Assembly (NCBI GenBank): GCA_028281495.1
Contig: JANQJU010000010.1
Location: forward strand, 248,001-312,000
Reading direction: 5' to 3'
Origin: SAR324 cluster bacterium
GTDB lineage: Bacteria > SAR324 > NAC60-12
Length of the DNA: 64,000 nucleotides
Shown: positions 1 to 8,419 of the stretch, in pieces
Numbering within the stretch: position 1 is the stretch's first letter
How the letters are laid out: the number at the start of each line of letters is the position of its first letter
The notes under the pieces: model-generated
Databases searched by the model: none
Told to the model about the DNA's origin: nothing
Seen by the model: only the letters and a program-made list of their open reading frames with translations
Translations under genes and position numbers: made by a program

Positions 1-1
1 C

Positions 2-130
2 CAATTAGCGATGCTAGGGTTGGCATTTGCTTTAGATTCCTGGATCTTGGTGATTTATGCTGTGGAAATGTGGGTTTTGCAACACCTATTAGCTAAGTTG
101 GAGAAAGCTCCTGTCGAAAAACAAGTTTGA
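2..130 (+). CDS. C-terminal end of a membrane protein (partial)
   Basis: An open frame runs in from the left edge and stops at TGA 128-130, giving the last 42 residues of a protein. The visible part is one hydrophobic stretch (LGLAFALDSWILVIYAVEMW) followed by a short charged tail rich in Lys and Glu. This fits a final transmembrane helix with a cytoplasmic end. The 103 bases between this stop and the next gene are enough for a promoter. The family cannot be identified from this piece. Confidence 0.5.
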   Translation, partial: QLAMLGLAFALDSWILVIYAVEMWVLQHLLAKLEKAPVEKQV

Positions 131-233
131 ATAAAAATGCCTGGAGTGGTAGGTTTATTAAGAAAGATAAACCTCGTCCCAAACAAACAAAACTACTGTT
201 TTCATTACTTAATCATTCAAGCAGGAATGTGCT

Positions 234-1214
234 ATGAAAGCCATTGTGATCCCAGAATTTGGAGATGCTGAGGTTCTGACTCTCATGGACGTGCCGACCC
301 CTCAGCCCGGACCGAACGAGTTGTTGGTTAATGTTCGTGCAACCGGAGTTAACCGTGCGGATATCTTACAGCGTCGAGGCTATTACCCTCCTCCTCCTGG
401 TGAGTCTGAAATCATGGGGCTAGAAATTGCGGGGGTTGTTGAGGCTTTGGGAAGTAATGTAGAAGGTTTCCAAAAAGGAGATCGGGTTTTTGGATTGGTC
501 AGTGGAGGAGGTTATGCTGAACAAGCCTTGCTCGATTATCGTATGGCAATGACCATTCCAGAACCATGGGACTTCCCAATGGCTTCCGCGACACCAGAAG
601 TTTTTTTCACAGCAAATGAAACCTTGTTTACCGGAGGGAATCTTAAAGAGGGAGAAGCCGTTTTGATCCATGCCGGAGGAAGTGGCGTGGGGACGGCGGG
701 GACACAAATGGCGCATTTGATGGGGGCTAATGTTTTTGTCACTGCCGGATCACCACAGAAAATCGAACAAAGCCTGAAATTGGGAAGCAATGCTGGAATC
801 AATTATAAAACTCAGGATTTTGTGGAAGAGGTCAAACGGCAAACGCGAGGGCAAGGCGTTCATCTCGTCCTCGATTTTGTAGGAGCTGCCTATCTAAATC
901 GTAACTTGCAAGCCCTTCAGCATCAAGGTCGACTCGCTCTCGTCGGATTGATGGGGGGCACAAAAGCAGAATTGAATCTAGCGGTGGTGATCTCAAAACG
1001 GCTAAAGCTGTTCGGTTTCATCATGCGGAGTTTGCCAATTGCGGATAAAATTGCCATCAAACGTAGATTTGAAGAACATTGGTTCCCCAAGTTGATTCAT
1101 GGGCAGATCCGTCCGATTATTGACAGCGTGTTTCCGTTAGAACAAGCGGCTGAAGCCCACAAATACATGGAATCTAACCAACACTTCGGCAAAATCGTTT
1201 TAACGATTACCTAA
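234..1214 (+). CDS. NAD(P)H:quinone oxidoreductase, MDR superfamily (PIG3-like)
   Basis: This is a 326-residue zinc-independent medium-chain dehydrogenase/reductase that probably reduces quinones or other electrophilic carbonyls with NADPH in the cytoplasm. It opens with the usual MKAIVIPEFG strand and has the PIG3/QOR signature NVRATGVNRADILQRRGYYP at residues 35-54. The Rossmann nucleotide-binding motif GGSGVGTAGTQMA lies near residue 149. The cysteines and histidines that hold zinc in alcohol dehydrogenases are absent. AGGA, 8 bases upstream of the ATG, serves as ribosome binding site. The next gene starts 14 bases after the stop, so the two are probably co-transcribed. The exact substrate is not known. 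Confidence 0.9.
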   Translation: MKAIVIPEFGDAEVLTLMDVPTPQPGPNELLVNVRATGVNRADILQRRGYYPPPPGESEIMGLEIAGVVEALGSNVEGFQKGDRVFGLVSGGGYAEQALLDYRMAMTIPEPWDFPMASATPEVFFTANETLFTGGNLKEGEAVLIHAGGSGVGTAGTQMAHLMGANVFVTAGSPQKIEQSLKLGSNAGINYKTQDFVEEVKRQTRGQGVHLVLDFVGAAYLNRNLQALQHQGRLALVGLMGGTKAELNLAVVISKRLKLFGFIMRSLPIADKIAIKRRFEEHWFPKLIHGQIRPIIDSVFPLEQAAEAHKYMESNQHFGKIVLTIT

Positions 1215-1228
1215 CTCAAAAAGTCGTA

Positions 1229-2221
1229 ATGACCGCCAATAACGTTGTGTTTTCACCCTTTGCTCCGACTCAAGAAGAACTCTCTTCTTTAGTGAGGGAA
1301 GATCTGGAGCATGTCCAACAAGCCATTCAATCCAACCTCGAACTCCACTTGCCCTTTTTGGGGAAGGTTCTCCAATACATCATCGAATCCTATCGTTTAC
1401 CATTGCGTTCGATTGCACTTTCTCTGAGTGCCCGCATGTTTGGTTATTCAGGGGAGTCATTGCGTCATGTCGCAAGCGTCTTGGAGTATTTGTATACAGC
1501 CTCAATGCTTCATCAAAATATTGTGATTACCGAAGAGTTCCGACGACATCAGAAGGAAATGGGGAATATTTGGGGAAATGAAGCAAGTGTTCTTTTGGGG
1601 GACTACCTGCTTTCCGTTTCATTCCAAACTATGACGCACTTAGGGGATTTCGATCTAATGGAATTGGTTGCAGCGACCACCCAAGGAATTGCGCGAGGGC
1701 AGGTTTTGGAAATTTCTCCATTGCCTCCACAACGAGCCGAGGCGCATTACTTGGAAATGATGCAAAACAAGCGAGCAAGTCTCTTTGCAGCCGCTGCAAA
1801 AAGTGGCGGAATTTTAGGAAAAGCAGACGCAACCACTCAAGCTGCTTTATACGACTATGGAAGAAATCTAGGATTGGCTTTTCAATTGAAAGAAGATTGT
1901 ATTTCTCTTCAAGACGCTGATTGGCTGTATAAACGCCTTCAGGAACGTCGACTGATTTTTCCAGTTTGTCATTTGATTCAAAAGACCCAAGGCACCCCAC
2001 TACAAGGAAGAGTCGAGCAATTGGTCTCATTGAGCGGACTTTCGGCACAATCGGTGCAAGACGTACAAGGCTACCTTCTGGAGCATGAGACGTATGTTTA
2101 TACCCGTCAACGAATTCAAGGTTTCTTGGAATCGGCTCGACAAGCAATCAAACCGCTAACTCATTTGGATACCCAACCTTTGCTTCAGATCACCGAGTAC
2201 GCTCTGTTAGAATTGAATTGA
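1229..2221 (+). CDS. Polyprenyl synthetase-fold protein lacking both Asp-rich motifs (probable pseudoenzyme)
   Basis: The 330-residue protein aligns along its length with octaprenyl diphosphate synthase (IspB type). Matching landmarks include ASVLLGDYLL, the KRASLFAAAAKSGGIL helix and YGRNLGLAFQL. The catalytic residues are gone. The first DDxxD, normally after LLH, reads QNIVI; the second, after FQL, reads KEDCIS; and the substrate-binding GKR near the start is not preserved. The fold therefore seems kept while Mg-diphosphate chemistry is unlikely. It could be a regulatory or structural partner of an active synthase, as non-catalytic subunits of heteromeric prenyltransferases are. It sits 14 bases after the oxidoreductase and 13 bases before the hydrolase, apparently in one transcript. 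Confidence 0.8.
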   Translation: MTANNVVFSPFAPTQEELSSLVREDLEHVQQAIQSNLELHLPFLGKVLQYIIESYRLPLRSIALSLSARMFGYSGESLRHVASVLEYLYTASMLHQNIVITEEFRRHQKEMGNIWGNEASVLLGDYLLSVSFQTMTHLGDFDLMELVAATTQGIARGQVLEISPLPPQRAEAHYLEMMQNKRASLFAAAAKSGGILGKADATTQAALYDYGRNLGLAFQLKEDCISLQDADWLYKRLQERRLIFPVCHLIQKTQGTPLQGRVEQLVSLSGLSAQSVQDVQGYLLEHETYVYTRQRIQGFLESARQAIKPLTHLDTQPLLQITEYALLELN

Positions 2222-2234
2222 AAGGCCAGTGACG

Positions 2235-3023
2235 ATGAAAATCACGTTCATGGGAGTGGGATCTGCATTTTCTCGAAAAAACGCGACAAGTAGCATCTTG
2301 GTCGAAAGTGGGGCGATCAAACTGCTCGTCGATTGTGGCAATCCAATTCCAAATAGTGTCGAGGCATGTGGGTTGAGTCTGAGTGATATCACTCATATCT
2401 TCATCACTCATCTGCATGCGGATCATATTGGAGGGCTAGAACAAATGGCATTGATGTGCCGTTTGTTTCACAATTATCGTCCAAAGCTTCTGAGTACGAG
2501 CACTCTGTTGAAAAGGCTGTGGAATTGCAGTTTACGAGGTGGGTTGGAATATGTGGAGGCCACACCCGGCGACGAAACCCCGCAAAGTTTAGACAGCTAC
2601 TTTGATCCCATCGTTCTTGAACCTCAACAATGGATCTCTTTGGAAGATGAAGAACCCCTCCAAATTTGGTTACACCACAGCAATCATGTGAAAGGGCTGG
2701 AAGCATACAGTGTGGAGTTGTGTGAAGATCCCTCCTTGGAAACCCGCAGAATTCTCTTTACTAGTGATACTCGATTTAATGAACCCTTGATTCGCTATGG
2801 CGTGGAAGCATGCACATATATGTTTCATGATTGCCAACTTTTTGATAGCGGAGAAAACAACCATCTCGGTGTGCATACGTCCTATAACCAACTTTTGGGA
2901 CTTCCCGCAGATATTCGGCAACATCTGTGGCTTTATCACTATGGTGACTCTCCATTGCCAAATGCAAAGGCAGACGGTTTTTCCGGATTCGTTGAACATT
3001 TCCAAACCTTTGTTTGTGAATAA
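2235..3023 (+). CDS. Metallo-beta-lactamase-fold hydrolase (RNase Z-like)
   Basis: This 262-residue cytoplasmic hydrolase has the metal-binding signature HLHADH, in the context FITHLHADHIGG, near residue 60. Further likely ligands follow: Asp in LFTSDTRF and His residues in MFHDCQLF and NHLGVHTSY. The N-terminal strand MKITFMGVGSAFSRKNATSS is typical of RNase Z and related phosphodiesterases. I chose the ATG at 2235 because AAAGG at 2221-2225 is 9 bases upstream; the in-frame GTG at 2229 would be too close to it. It probably belongs to the same operon as the prenyl-synthase homologue. Whether it cuts RNA, a cyclic nucleotide or another ester cannot be told. Confidence 0.85.
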   Translation: MKITFMGVGSAFSRKNATSSILVESGAIKLLVDCGNPIPNSVEACGLSLSDITHIFITHLHADHIGGLEQMALMCRLFHNYRPKLLSTSTLLKRLWNCSLRGGLEYVEATPGDETPQSLDSYFDPIVLEPQQWISLEDEEPLQIWLHHSNHVKGLEAYSVELCEDPSLETRRILFTSDTRFNEPLIRYGVEACTYMFHDCQLFDSGENNHLGVHTSYNQLLGLPADIRQHLWLYHYGDSPLPNAKADGFSGFVEHFQTFVCE

Positions 3024-3076
3024 GATTCCCCGGACTTACACCCTTCCAATACCAAATCTTTCTGCAAGAAATTCCT

Positions 3077-3724
3077 CTATAATGTCTGAAAATTAGACTT
3101 AGTTGAGTCCATCTTTGTTCTTGAAGTTAATTCCGATTCTGACGAAGGATGCTCCCACATCTGGAGCAATGTCTTGACCCGTTTCAATTGATGCTTGGTT
3201 AATACAGGCTTACCGCTTTCAAACTTTTGTAATTGTTCCAGGGTCGCAAAAACGTAATCCGCCACATCTTTTAACGATTTCTGATGCCGCTCCCGCATTT
3301 CCTCTAACAATGCTCCTGTGACTTCAAGTTTGTTACCAGTTGGAGTTGTCAGAAACACGATTGTTGCCTGCTCTTTCTGTTCCCGTTCTTCCAAAAGGTC
3401 CATCAACAGTTTTTCTTTTTGCACCAATTGCAAAATATAACGTTTATCTTTTGCATCCATGCTTTGAAGCAGGGTGAGAATCTGATGAGTTGTGCTATCT
3501 AGCTCGTCAGGAGGTCGACGCATCTCTCCTTTGCCCGTGAGGAACCAGCGCTCCGATATTTGAAAGCGTTCACACACTTTAGCAATAAAATCAGCAGGTG
3601 GGATTCTACCCCGCGAATATTCCCATAGAGTGGACGGGCTGATTTCCAATTGTTTTGCAAATTTACGCTGAGGAATTCCTGCCATCACTGTCTTCAATCT
3701 GTCCGTAATTGTGAACGATTCCAT
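3077..3724 (-). CDS. Transcriptional regulator with two helix-turn-helix domains
   Basis: A 215-residue DNA-binding protein. The N-terminal 70 residues form a phage CI/XRE-type helix-turn-helix (IPQRKFAKQLEISPSTLWEY, then IPPADFIAKVCERFQISERW). A Glu/Lys-rich helical linker follows. A second XRE-like helix-turn-helix covers about residues 140-190 (SLKDVADYVFATLEQLQKFE). Two such domains in one chain suggest binding to paired half-sites or to DNA in an intrinsic dimer-like form. AAGAGAG lies just upstream of the ATG. It is divergent from the two-component cluster at 3929, with about 200 AT-rich bases between, so it may control that cluster as well as itself. The target is inferred from position only. 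Confidence 0.75.
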   Translation of the reverse strand: MESFTITDRLKTVMAGIPQRKFAKQLEISPSTLWEYSRGRIPPADFIAKVCERFQISERWFLTGKGEMRRPPDELDSTTHQILTLLQSMDAKDKRYILQLVQKEKLLMDLLEEREQKEQATIVFLTTPTGNKLEVTGALLEEMRERHQKSLKDVADYVFATLEQLQKFESGKPVLTKHQLKRVKTLLQMWEHPSSESELTSRTKMDSTKSNFQTL

Positions 3725-3928
3725 ACGCTCTCTTGAGTCAAATTATCAATCGAAGTTCTATAAAATAGGAGATCAGACCAGAATTAAAATCACTGCAATA
3801 ACACTATTTTTAAGGGTATTTAACGTATCTCCTTGAAATTTTATATTGCGATTAATACAGTAACCGAAATGGGAATACAACCGCAAATACGGATAAAGTT
3901 AGGTAAATGAGAATAATTGAGTTGTAGT

Positions 3929-5032
3929 ATGGGCACAATATTGGTCGTAGAGGATGAAGCAGGTATTCGCGATGAAATCATGGAAATGCTGCATTATGAG
4001 CATTGGAACACGATTGGAGCTGAAAACGGTCGGATTGGAGTCGAGTTGGCCCAACAGCATCTTCCTGATTTGATATTTTGCGATATCATGATGCCGGTTC
4101 AAGATGGCTACACCACCTTAGCTCAACTTAGAGGATCGGTTGCCACGGCCACTATTCCTTTTGTATTTTTGACTGCGAAATCTGACCGAAGAGATTGGCG
4201 GAAAGGTATGGAATTGGGGGCTGACGATTACCTGATCAAACCATTCACTATCGAAGAATTGCTCAACTCGATCCAAACTCAATTGAAACGACAACGCCTT
4301 TGGCATACCCGCCTGATGCAGAATTTGGATACTTTGCATAGCAACGTTTCGCAGGCGTTCACTCACGAGCTACTGACTCCATTGAATGGCATACTCGGTT
4401 TTTCGCAATTTCTTCAGAGTGAATATAGCACCCTGCATCGCTCGGAAATCGGAGAGATCGTCCATTACATTCATGGTTCCGGAGACCGACTTTATAAATT
4501 GATTCAAAACATCTTGTTGATCACGCAATTGGAACTTTCACAGAAAGAACTGCCGTCCGTAAAGCCCGACACTGCTGAAAATACCAAAAATCCGGCAAAG
4601 CTCATCATGCGTGTCTTGCAAGAACAGGCAAAAATTCATGAGCGGAGTGAAGATTTGCGGATGGATTTGGAAGATGCCCCGCTGACCATCAGCCAGGAAG
4701 ATCTACAGAAAATTGTTGAAGAATTGGGAAATAACGCTTTCAAGTTTTCCGAATCGAAGACTCCAGTCCATGTGGTTGCCGCAGTTTCCAACCGCATGTA
4801 CACGCTCCAATTTATTGATCAAGGGCGAGGTATGACTGCTGAACAAATTAGCAATATTGGACCTTATATGCAGTTTGAACGGCAACAATATCAACAAACA
4901 GGACTTGGACTGGGATTGATCTTGGCGAAACGATTGACTGAGTGGCATGGAGGCCATTTTTTCCTGGAGAGCCAGTCCCATCAGCAAACCCGCGTTTGCG
5001 TTACCTTTCCTTGTGAGGAATCACTTGTTTAA
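3929..5032 (+). CDS. Receiver-histidine kinase hybrid
   Basis: A soluble 367-residue signalling protein with the order receiver (1-120), HisKA and HATPase_c. The receiver shows VVEDE at the acidic pocket, the phospho-acceptor Asp in FCDIMMP and Lys in LIKPF. The kinase has the phospho-acceptor His in FTHELLTPLNG, the N box EELGNNAFKFSE, the G1 box DQGRGM and the G2 box GLGLGL. There are no membrane segments, so its input is probably phosphotransfer or protein contact. ATG 3929 is preferred because the next residues (MGTILVVEDE) begin the receiver fold; an in-frame TTG lies at 3917. It heads a five-gene, same-strand signalling cluster. Confidence 0.85.
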   Translation: MGTILVVEDEAGIRDEIMEMLHYEHWNTIGAENGRIGVELAQQHLPDLIFCDIMMPVQDGYTTLAQLRGSVATATIPFVFLTAKSDRRDWRKGMELGADDYLIKPFTIEELLNSIQTQLKRQRLWHTRLMQNLDTLHSNVSQAFTHELLTPLNGILGFSQFLQSEYSTLHRSEIGEIVHYIHGSGDRLYKLIQNILLITQLELSQKELPSVKPDTAENTKNPAKLIMRVLQEQAKIHERSEDLRMDLEDAPLTISQEDLQKIVEELGNNAFKFSESKTPVHVVAAVSNRMYTLQFIDQGRGMTAEQISNIGPYMQFERQQYQQTGLGLGLILAKRLTEWHGGHFFLESQSHQQTRVCVTFPCEESLV

Positions 5033-5075
5033 TTTTTAATACGATCAGGGGTTTACTTTAGAATCCTAACACATT

Positions 5076-5783
5076 ATGGGAGAAGTGAAGGTGAGAAATA
5101 GGCTAGATACAGAACAACTTTTATCACTCATATCGCACGAGGTGCGGACACCCTTGGCCACGATTCATACTTCCAGCGAGATGTTGGAACGCTATGGAGC
5201 GAAAATGCCAGAAGAAAAAAAGAACAGCCACTTGCAGAAGATCCAACTGCAAGTCAAGCACCTCACTGATCTGCTGGACGATTTATTGTTCATTAGCAAG
5301 GCCGAATCGGGCAAGTTGACCTATCGTCCAGAATCGTGCCAGGTACCGCAATTCTGTGAAGTCTTCCTGCATGAGATCCGCCGGACTCATCAAGAATGGG
5401 AACGGATTGATTTCACTTGGCAAGGATCACGAGAGAACTGGTATTTAGATACACACTTGCTTCGTGTTATGATGGGACACATTCTTATCAATGCTCTTAA
5501 ATTTTCACCCGAATCGAGCCGGGTGCAGTGGCAGGCGATTGCGACTCCACAAGAATTGATTTTGCGAATTGAAGATCACGGTATTGGCATCCCAGATGGT
5601 GCTCAGCCTCATATTTTTTCTTTGTTTTATCGAGCTGACAACGCAGCCTTGGTTCCAGGGCGGGGACTGGGGCTATCCATGGTCAAACAAGCGTTGTCTG
5701 TGCACAATGGACACCTAGAAGTGCAAAGTGAATTGGATGAAGGGACGACTGTGGTTATTGTGCTCCCCTCGAACGAATCTTAG
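5076..5783 (+). CDS. Minimal soluble histidine kinase (HisKA-HATPase_c)
   Basis: At 235 residues this is little more than a catalytic core. The His box LISHEVRTPLATI begins near residue 17. The N box ILINALKFSPESS, G1 box EDHGIGIP and G2 box GRGLGLSMVKQ follow in normal order. There is no sensor domain and no transmembrane helix, so the signal must come from a partner, perhaps the receiver proteins on either side. The gene begins 43 bases after the preceding hybrid and ends 18 bases before the next response regulator, which supports a common transcript. Its cognate receiver is not known. Confidence 0.85.
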   Translation: MGEVKVRNRLDTEQLLSLISHEVRTPLATIHTSSEMLERYGAKMPEEKKNSHLQKIQLQVKHLTDLLDDLLFISKAESGKLTYRPESCQVPQFCEVFLHEIRRTHQEWERIDFTWQGSRENWYLDTHLLRVMMGHILINALKFSPESSRVQWQAIATPQELILRIEDHGIGIPDGAQPHIFSLFYRADNAALVPGRGLGLSMVKQALSVHNGHLEVQSELDEGTTVVIVLPSNES

Positions 5784-5801
5784 TCATCACAACCCACCAT
5801 C

Positions 5802-6722
5802 ATGCAGATTCTATTAATCGACGACGACCAGACGTTTGTAAACACGATGACGGACTTTCTTGTGATGGAAGGGCATCAGGTTGAATCTGCCTATGACGGA
5901 ACGCAAGGGTGGAAACAATTTGTAAACCGATCTCATCATTGGGATGTGATCATCACCGATCTCGTGATGCCGCGTTTTTCAGGCATTGAGTTGCTGGCGA
6001 AACTCAGGATTGAAAATTTTTCCATTCCTGTGATCATTTGCAGCGGACAAACTTCGGGAGAGTATGTGTTGCATGCGCTGCAAGAAGGAGCGTTTGATTA
6101 CATCAAAAAGCCATTCTCTCAAAAAGAATTGTTCAGTGCGTTACGTCGCCTCGAACTCACCATCATTCCCCATGCGGATCTTCGGGCAACCTTGTCTGAG
6201 TGTCACGAGACCACTAAATTTTCCATTACCAGCCGATGTCGGCATTTGGGGAGTGTCATCAAAAGATTTCAGTTTGCCTTTCAGCCAATACTGCAAGCCC
6301 ACCGTATTAACACCGATCATATCAAGCTGTGTCTGGAAGAAGCCATCGTCAATGCGATTGTCCACGGTAATCTAGAAGTGCCATCTTCCCTCAAAGAGGA
6401 GTCTTGGGATCGTTTTGATCGTATTATTGAAGAACGAGAAAACAATCCGACTTTTGTCAACCGACTCGTTCACGTCACTTACGAATTGGATCGAGAGAAG
6501 CTGTGCATCACTGTAGAGGATGAAGGCCGAGGGTTCGATTACCGAAGCGTGATTGAAGAGGAAGACCCTCTTCAATTGATGCTCAGTGGACGAGGCATTA
6601 TGCTGATTAGAAGCTTCATGGATGAGGTGATTTGGAATGAGTCAGGAAATTGTATCCATATGACCAAATATCTACACCCCGAAGAAAGTTTGCCTCTCGA
6701 AACCTCTGCCAATGGAGAGTGA
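5802..6722 (+). CDS. Response regulator with RsbW-like ATPase output
   Basis: A 306-residue protein. An N-terminal receiver (ILLIDDDQ, phospho-acceptor Asp in VIITDLVMPRFSG, Lys in YIKKPF) is joined to a C-terminal GHKL ATPase of the anti-sigma-factor kinase type. The latter is marked by LEEAIVNAIVHGNLE and VEDEGRGFDY and by the lack of a phospho-acceptor His box. Such proteins usually act by partner switching, binding or phosphorylating an anti-sigma antagonist with a STAS fold. A STAS-like protein is encoded at 34424-34735, but a link between them is only a guess. The stop codon lies two bases before the next start, so the genes are translationally coupled. Confidence 0.85.
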   Translation: MQILLIDDDQTFVNTMTDFLVMEGHQVESAYDGTQGWKQFVNRSHHWDVIITDLVMPRFSGIELLAKLRIENFSIPVIICSGQTSGEYVLHALQEGAFDYIKKPFSQKELFSALRRLELTIIPHADLRATLSECHETTKFSITSRCRHLGSVIKRFQFAFQPILQAHRINTDHIKLCLEEAIVNAIVHGNLEVPSSLKEESWDRFDRIIEERENNPTFVNRLVHVTYELDREKLCITVEDEGRGFDYRSVIEEEDPLQLMLSGRGIMLIRSFMDEVIWNESGNCIHMTKYLHPEESLPLETSANGE

Positions 6723-6724
6723 AT

Positions 6725-8038
6725 ATGGACACTCAAGAAACCCAGATTCAGCATTTGTTCGAAGAGAACCGGGAAATTCTCGATTATTTGAGTAAATCGC
6801 GATTGTTTGGACATTTGAAAGAAGACACACTTCGCAAACTCCTCCCTCTTGCTGAACTCGTTCAGCATAAGCCGGGCATTGAAATTTTGACGGAAGGTCA
6901 ACCCAACGATTATGTGTTTTTCCTTCTACGTGGAGAGGTGGGTATTTATGCAGGAGGTGAATTGATTTTGCAGCTTCGACGGGTGGGAGACATTTTTGGG
7001 GAAATGAGCATCATTAGCAGTAAGGTATGCTCAGCATCGGTGATATCAATGACCCATGTCAATGTGTTGGCTTTGCGTTCACGGAACATCGGGCAGTATT
7101 CGGATCTCAATCCTGAAGAATTACAAAATGTGCTATACCGGCTTTTTGCCAAGATTCTATCAGAGAAGTTGTTTCAAACGACCCATAAAGCGAAACAATA
7201 TGAAGTCACCAATCGATTGCTTCGCAAAACTCAAGAAGAGCTTCAGAACGCCCACCGTCAGCTCAAAGAATCCAACGATGCGTTGGAATCCAGGGTCGAA
7301 GAACGGACACAGGAACTGCAAAGCACTCAAGCACAATTGATTCAATCCGCAAAATTGGCATCATTGGGACAAATGGCAGCCGGGGTAGCTCATGAGCTGA
7401 ATCAGCCGTTAACGATCATCAGTATGTCTGCGGAACTGATTTTGAAGTATTTAAATCAAAGTCTCCCTGCTGCGGTAGAGGCCAAGTTGAAACAAATCCG
7501 TCAGCAGGTCAAACGTGCGTCCAGTATCATCACACAGTTGCGAGTGTTTGGGAGAGACCCCAGCACTCTGACCTTGCAGGAAGAAGATCTGAATACCTTG
7601 ATCACCAATGGATTGATTTTGATGAGTGAGCAACTGCGTTTGCGAAACATTGAGGTGATTCAGGATTTGTGTCCAGAGCTGCCACTCGTGAAATGCAATG
7701 CCATCCAGATTGAACAAGTGCTCACCAATCTCTTACTCAATGCACGAGACGCTTTGGAACATTCCAAAGAGAAAAAATTGACCATTCGTACGTACCTTCA
7801 AAAAAATTGGGTGGTCTTGGAAGTGAAAGATAGTGGCTGCGGCATTTCCCAAGAGGATTTAGCAAAAGTGCTCGACCCCTTCTTTACAACTAAAGAGGTC
7901 GGGCAAGGAACGGGGCTGGGACTATCGGTGAGTCATGGTATTGTGCAGAGTCATCATGGGAAACTGGTCGTGGAGAGTGTGAAACAACAAGGCACCGTTT
8001 GTCGGATTCAACTGCCGTATTGTCGAGAGGACTATTGA
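6725..8038 (+). CDS. Histidine kinase with N-terminal cyclic-nucleotide-binding fold
   Basis: A soluble 437-residue kinase. Residues 25-145 form a CRP-type cNMP-binding fold (RLFGHLKEDTLRKLLPLA, LRGEVGIYAGG, GDIFGEMS). A long coiled coil (150-210) joins it to a HisKA domain with His223 in GVAHELNQPL and a HATPase_c domain (LLLNARDALEHS, GTGLGLSVSHG). The Asn-Gln after the His box is typical of the HPK4/NtrB-like group. In the phosphate-binding cassette Glu93 is kept, but the position of the cAMP-binding Arg is Cys102, so ligand binding may be altered or lost. The start at 6725 has GGAGAG upstream. The lone receiver overlaps its stop and is the likely partner. Confidence 0.88.
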   Translation: MDTQETQIQHLFEENREILDYLSKSRLFGHLKEDTLRKLLPLAELVQHKPGIEILTEGQPNDYVFFLLRGEVGIYAGGELILQLRRVGDIFGEMSIISSKVCSASVISMTHVNVLALRSRNIGQYSDLNPEELQNVLYRLFAKILSEKLFQTTHKAKQYEVTNRLLRKTQEELQNAHRQLKESNDALESRVEERTQELQSTQAQLIQSAKLASLGQMAAGVAHELNQPLTIISMSAELILKYLNQSLPAAVEAKLKQIRQQVKRASSIITQLRVFGRDPSTLTLQEEDLNTLITNGLILMSEQLRLRNIEVIQDLCPELPLVKCNAIQIEQVLTNLLLNARDALEHSKEKKLTIRTYLQKNWVVLEVKDSGCGISQEDLAKVLDPFFTTKEVGQGTGLGLSVSHGIVQSHHGKLVVESVKQQGTVCRIQLPYCREDY

Positions 8039-8400
8039 TGAAGTTACTCCTAATAGACGATGAACCAGATATTTTGCAACTCCTAGCCGAGTTCCTCGAA
8101 TTCGAAGGGCATGAGGTCGCGTGTGCGAATAATGGAGATCAAGGTTGGCTGCTTTTTTCCCAAAACGTGCCTCAGTGGCACGCCATTTTGGTCGATGCTA
8201 AGATGCCGGTTATGGATGGCTTGGAAATGCTTCGTCGTACCCGCGAATCGGGACACCAAACGCCTATCATTATCATTACGGGGCATGCGGATGATGAATT
8301 GGCAGCAGAAGCATTGTCTCTGGGGGCGTCCGCAGTATGTTCCAAACCGTTTGATCTGGATCAGTTAACCGCAGCGCTTGATCGATGCGACCGTATCTAG
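8038..8400 (+). CDS. Single-domain response regulator (CheY-like)
   Basis: This 120-residue protein is a receiver domain only: acidic pair in LLIDDEPD, phospho-acceptor Asp53 in LVDAKMPVMDG, Thr in IIITGHADD and Lys in CSKPF. Its ATG overlaps the TGA of the cNMP-domain kinase (TGATG), a strong sign of translational coupling, so the kinase is very probably its phosphodonor. With no output domain it should act by protein contact or as a phosphorelay intermediate, perhaps passing phosphate to the receiver-kinase at 3929. An upstream in-frame start would lie inside the kinase gene and is rejected. Confidence 0.88.
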   Translation: MKLLLIDDEPDILQLLAEFLEFEGHEVACANNGDQGWLLFSQNVPQWHAILVDAKMPVMDGLEMLRRTRESGHQTPIIIITGHADDELAAEALSLGASAVCSKPFDLDQLTAALDRCDRI

Positions 8401-8419
8401 AGATATCTGGATTCCCTTG

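Noticed and set aside
2229..2234. GTG start for the metallo-hydrolase
   Set aside because: It is only three bases from the AAAGG site; the ATG at 2235 has proper spacing.
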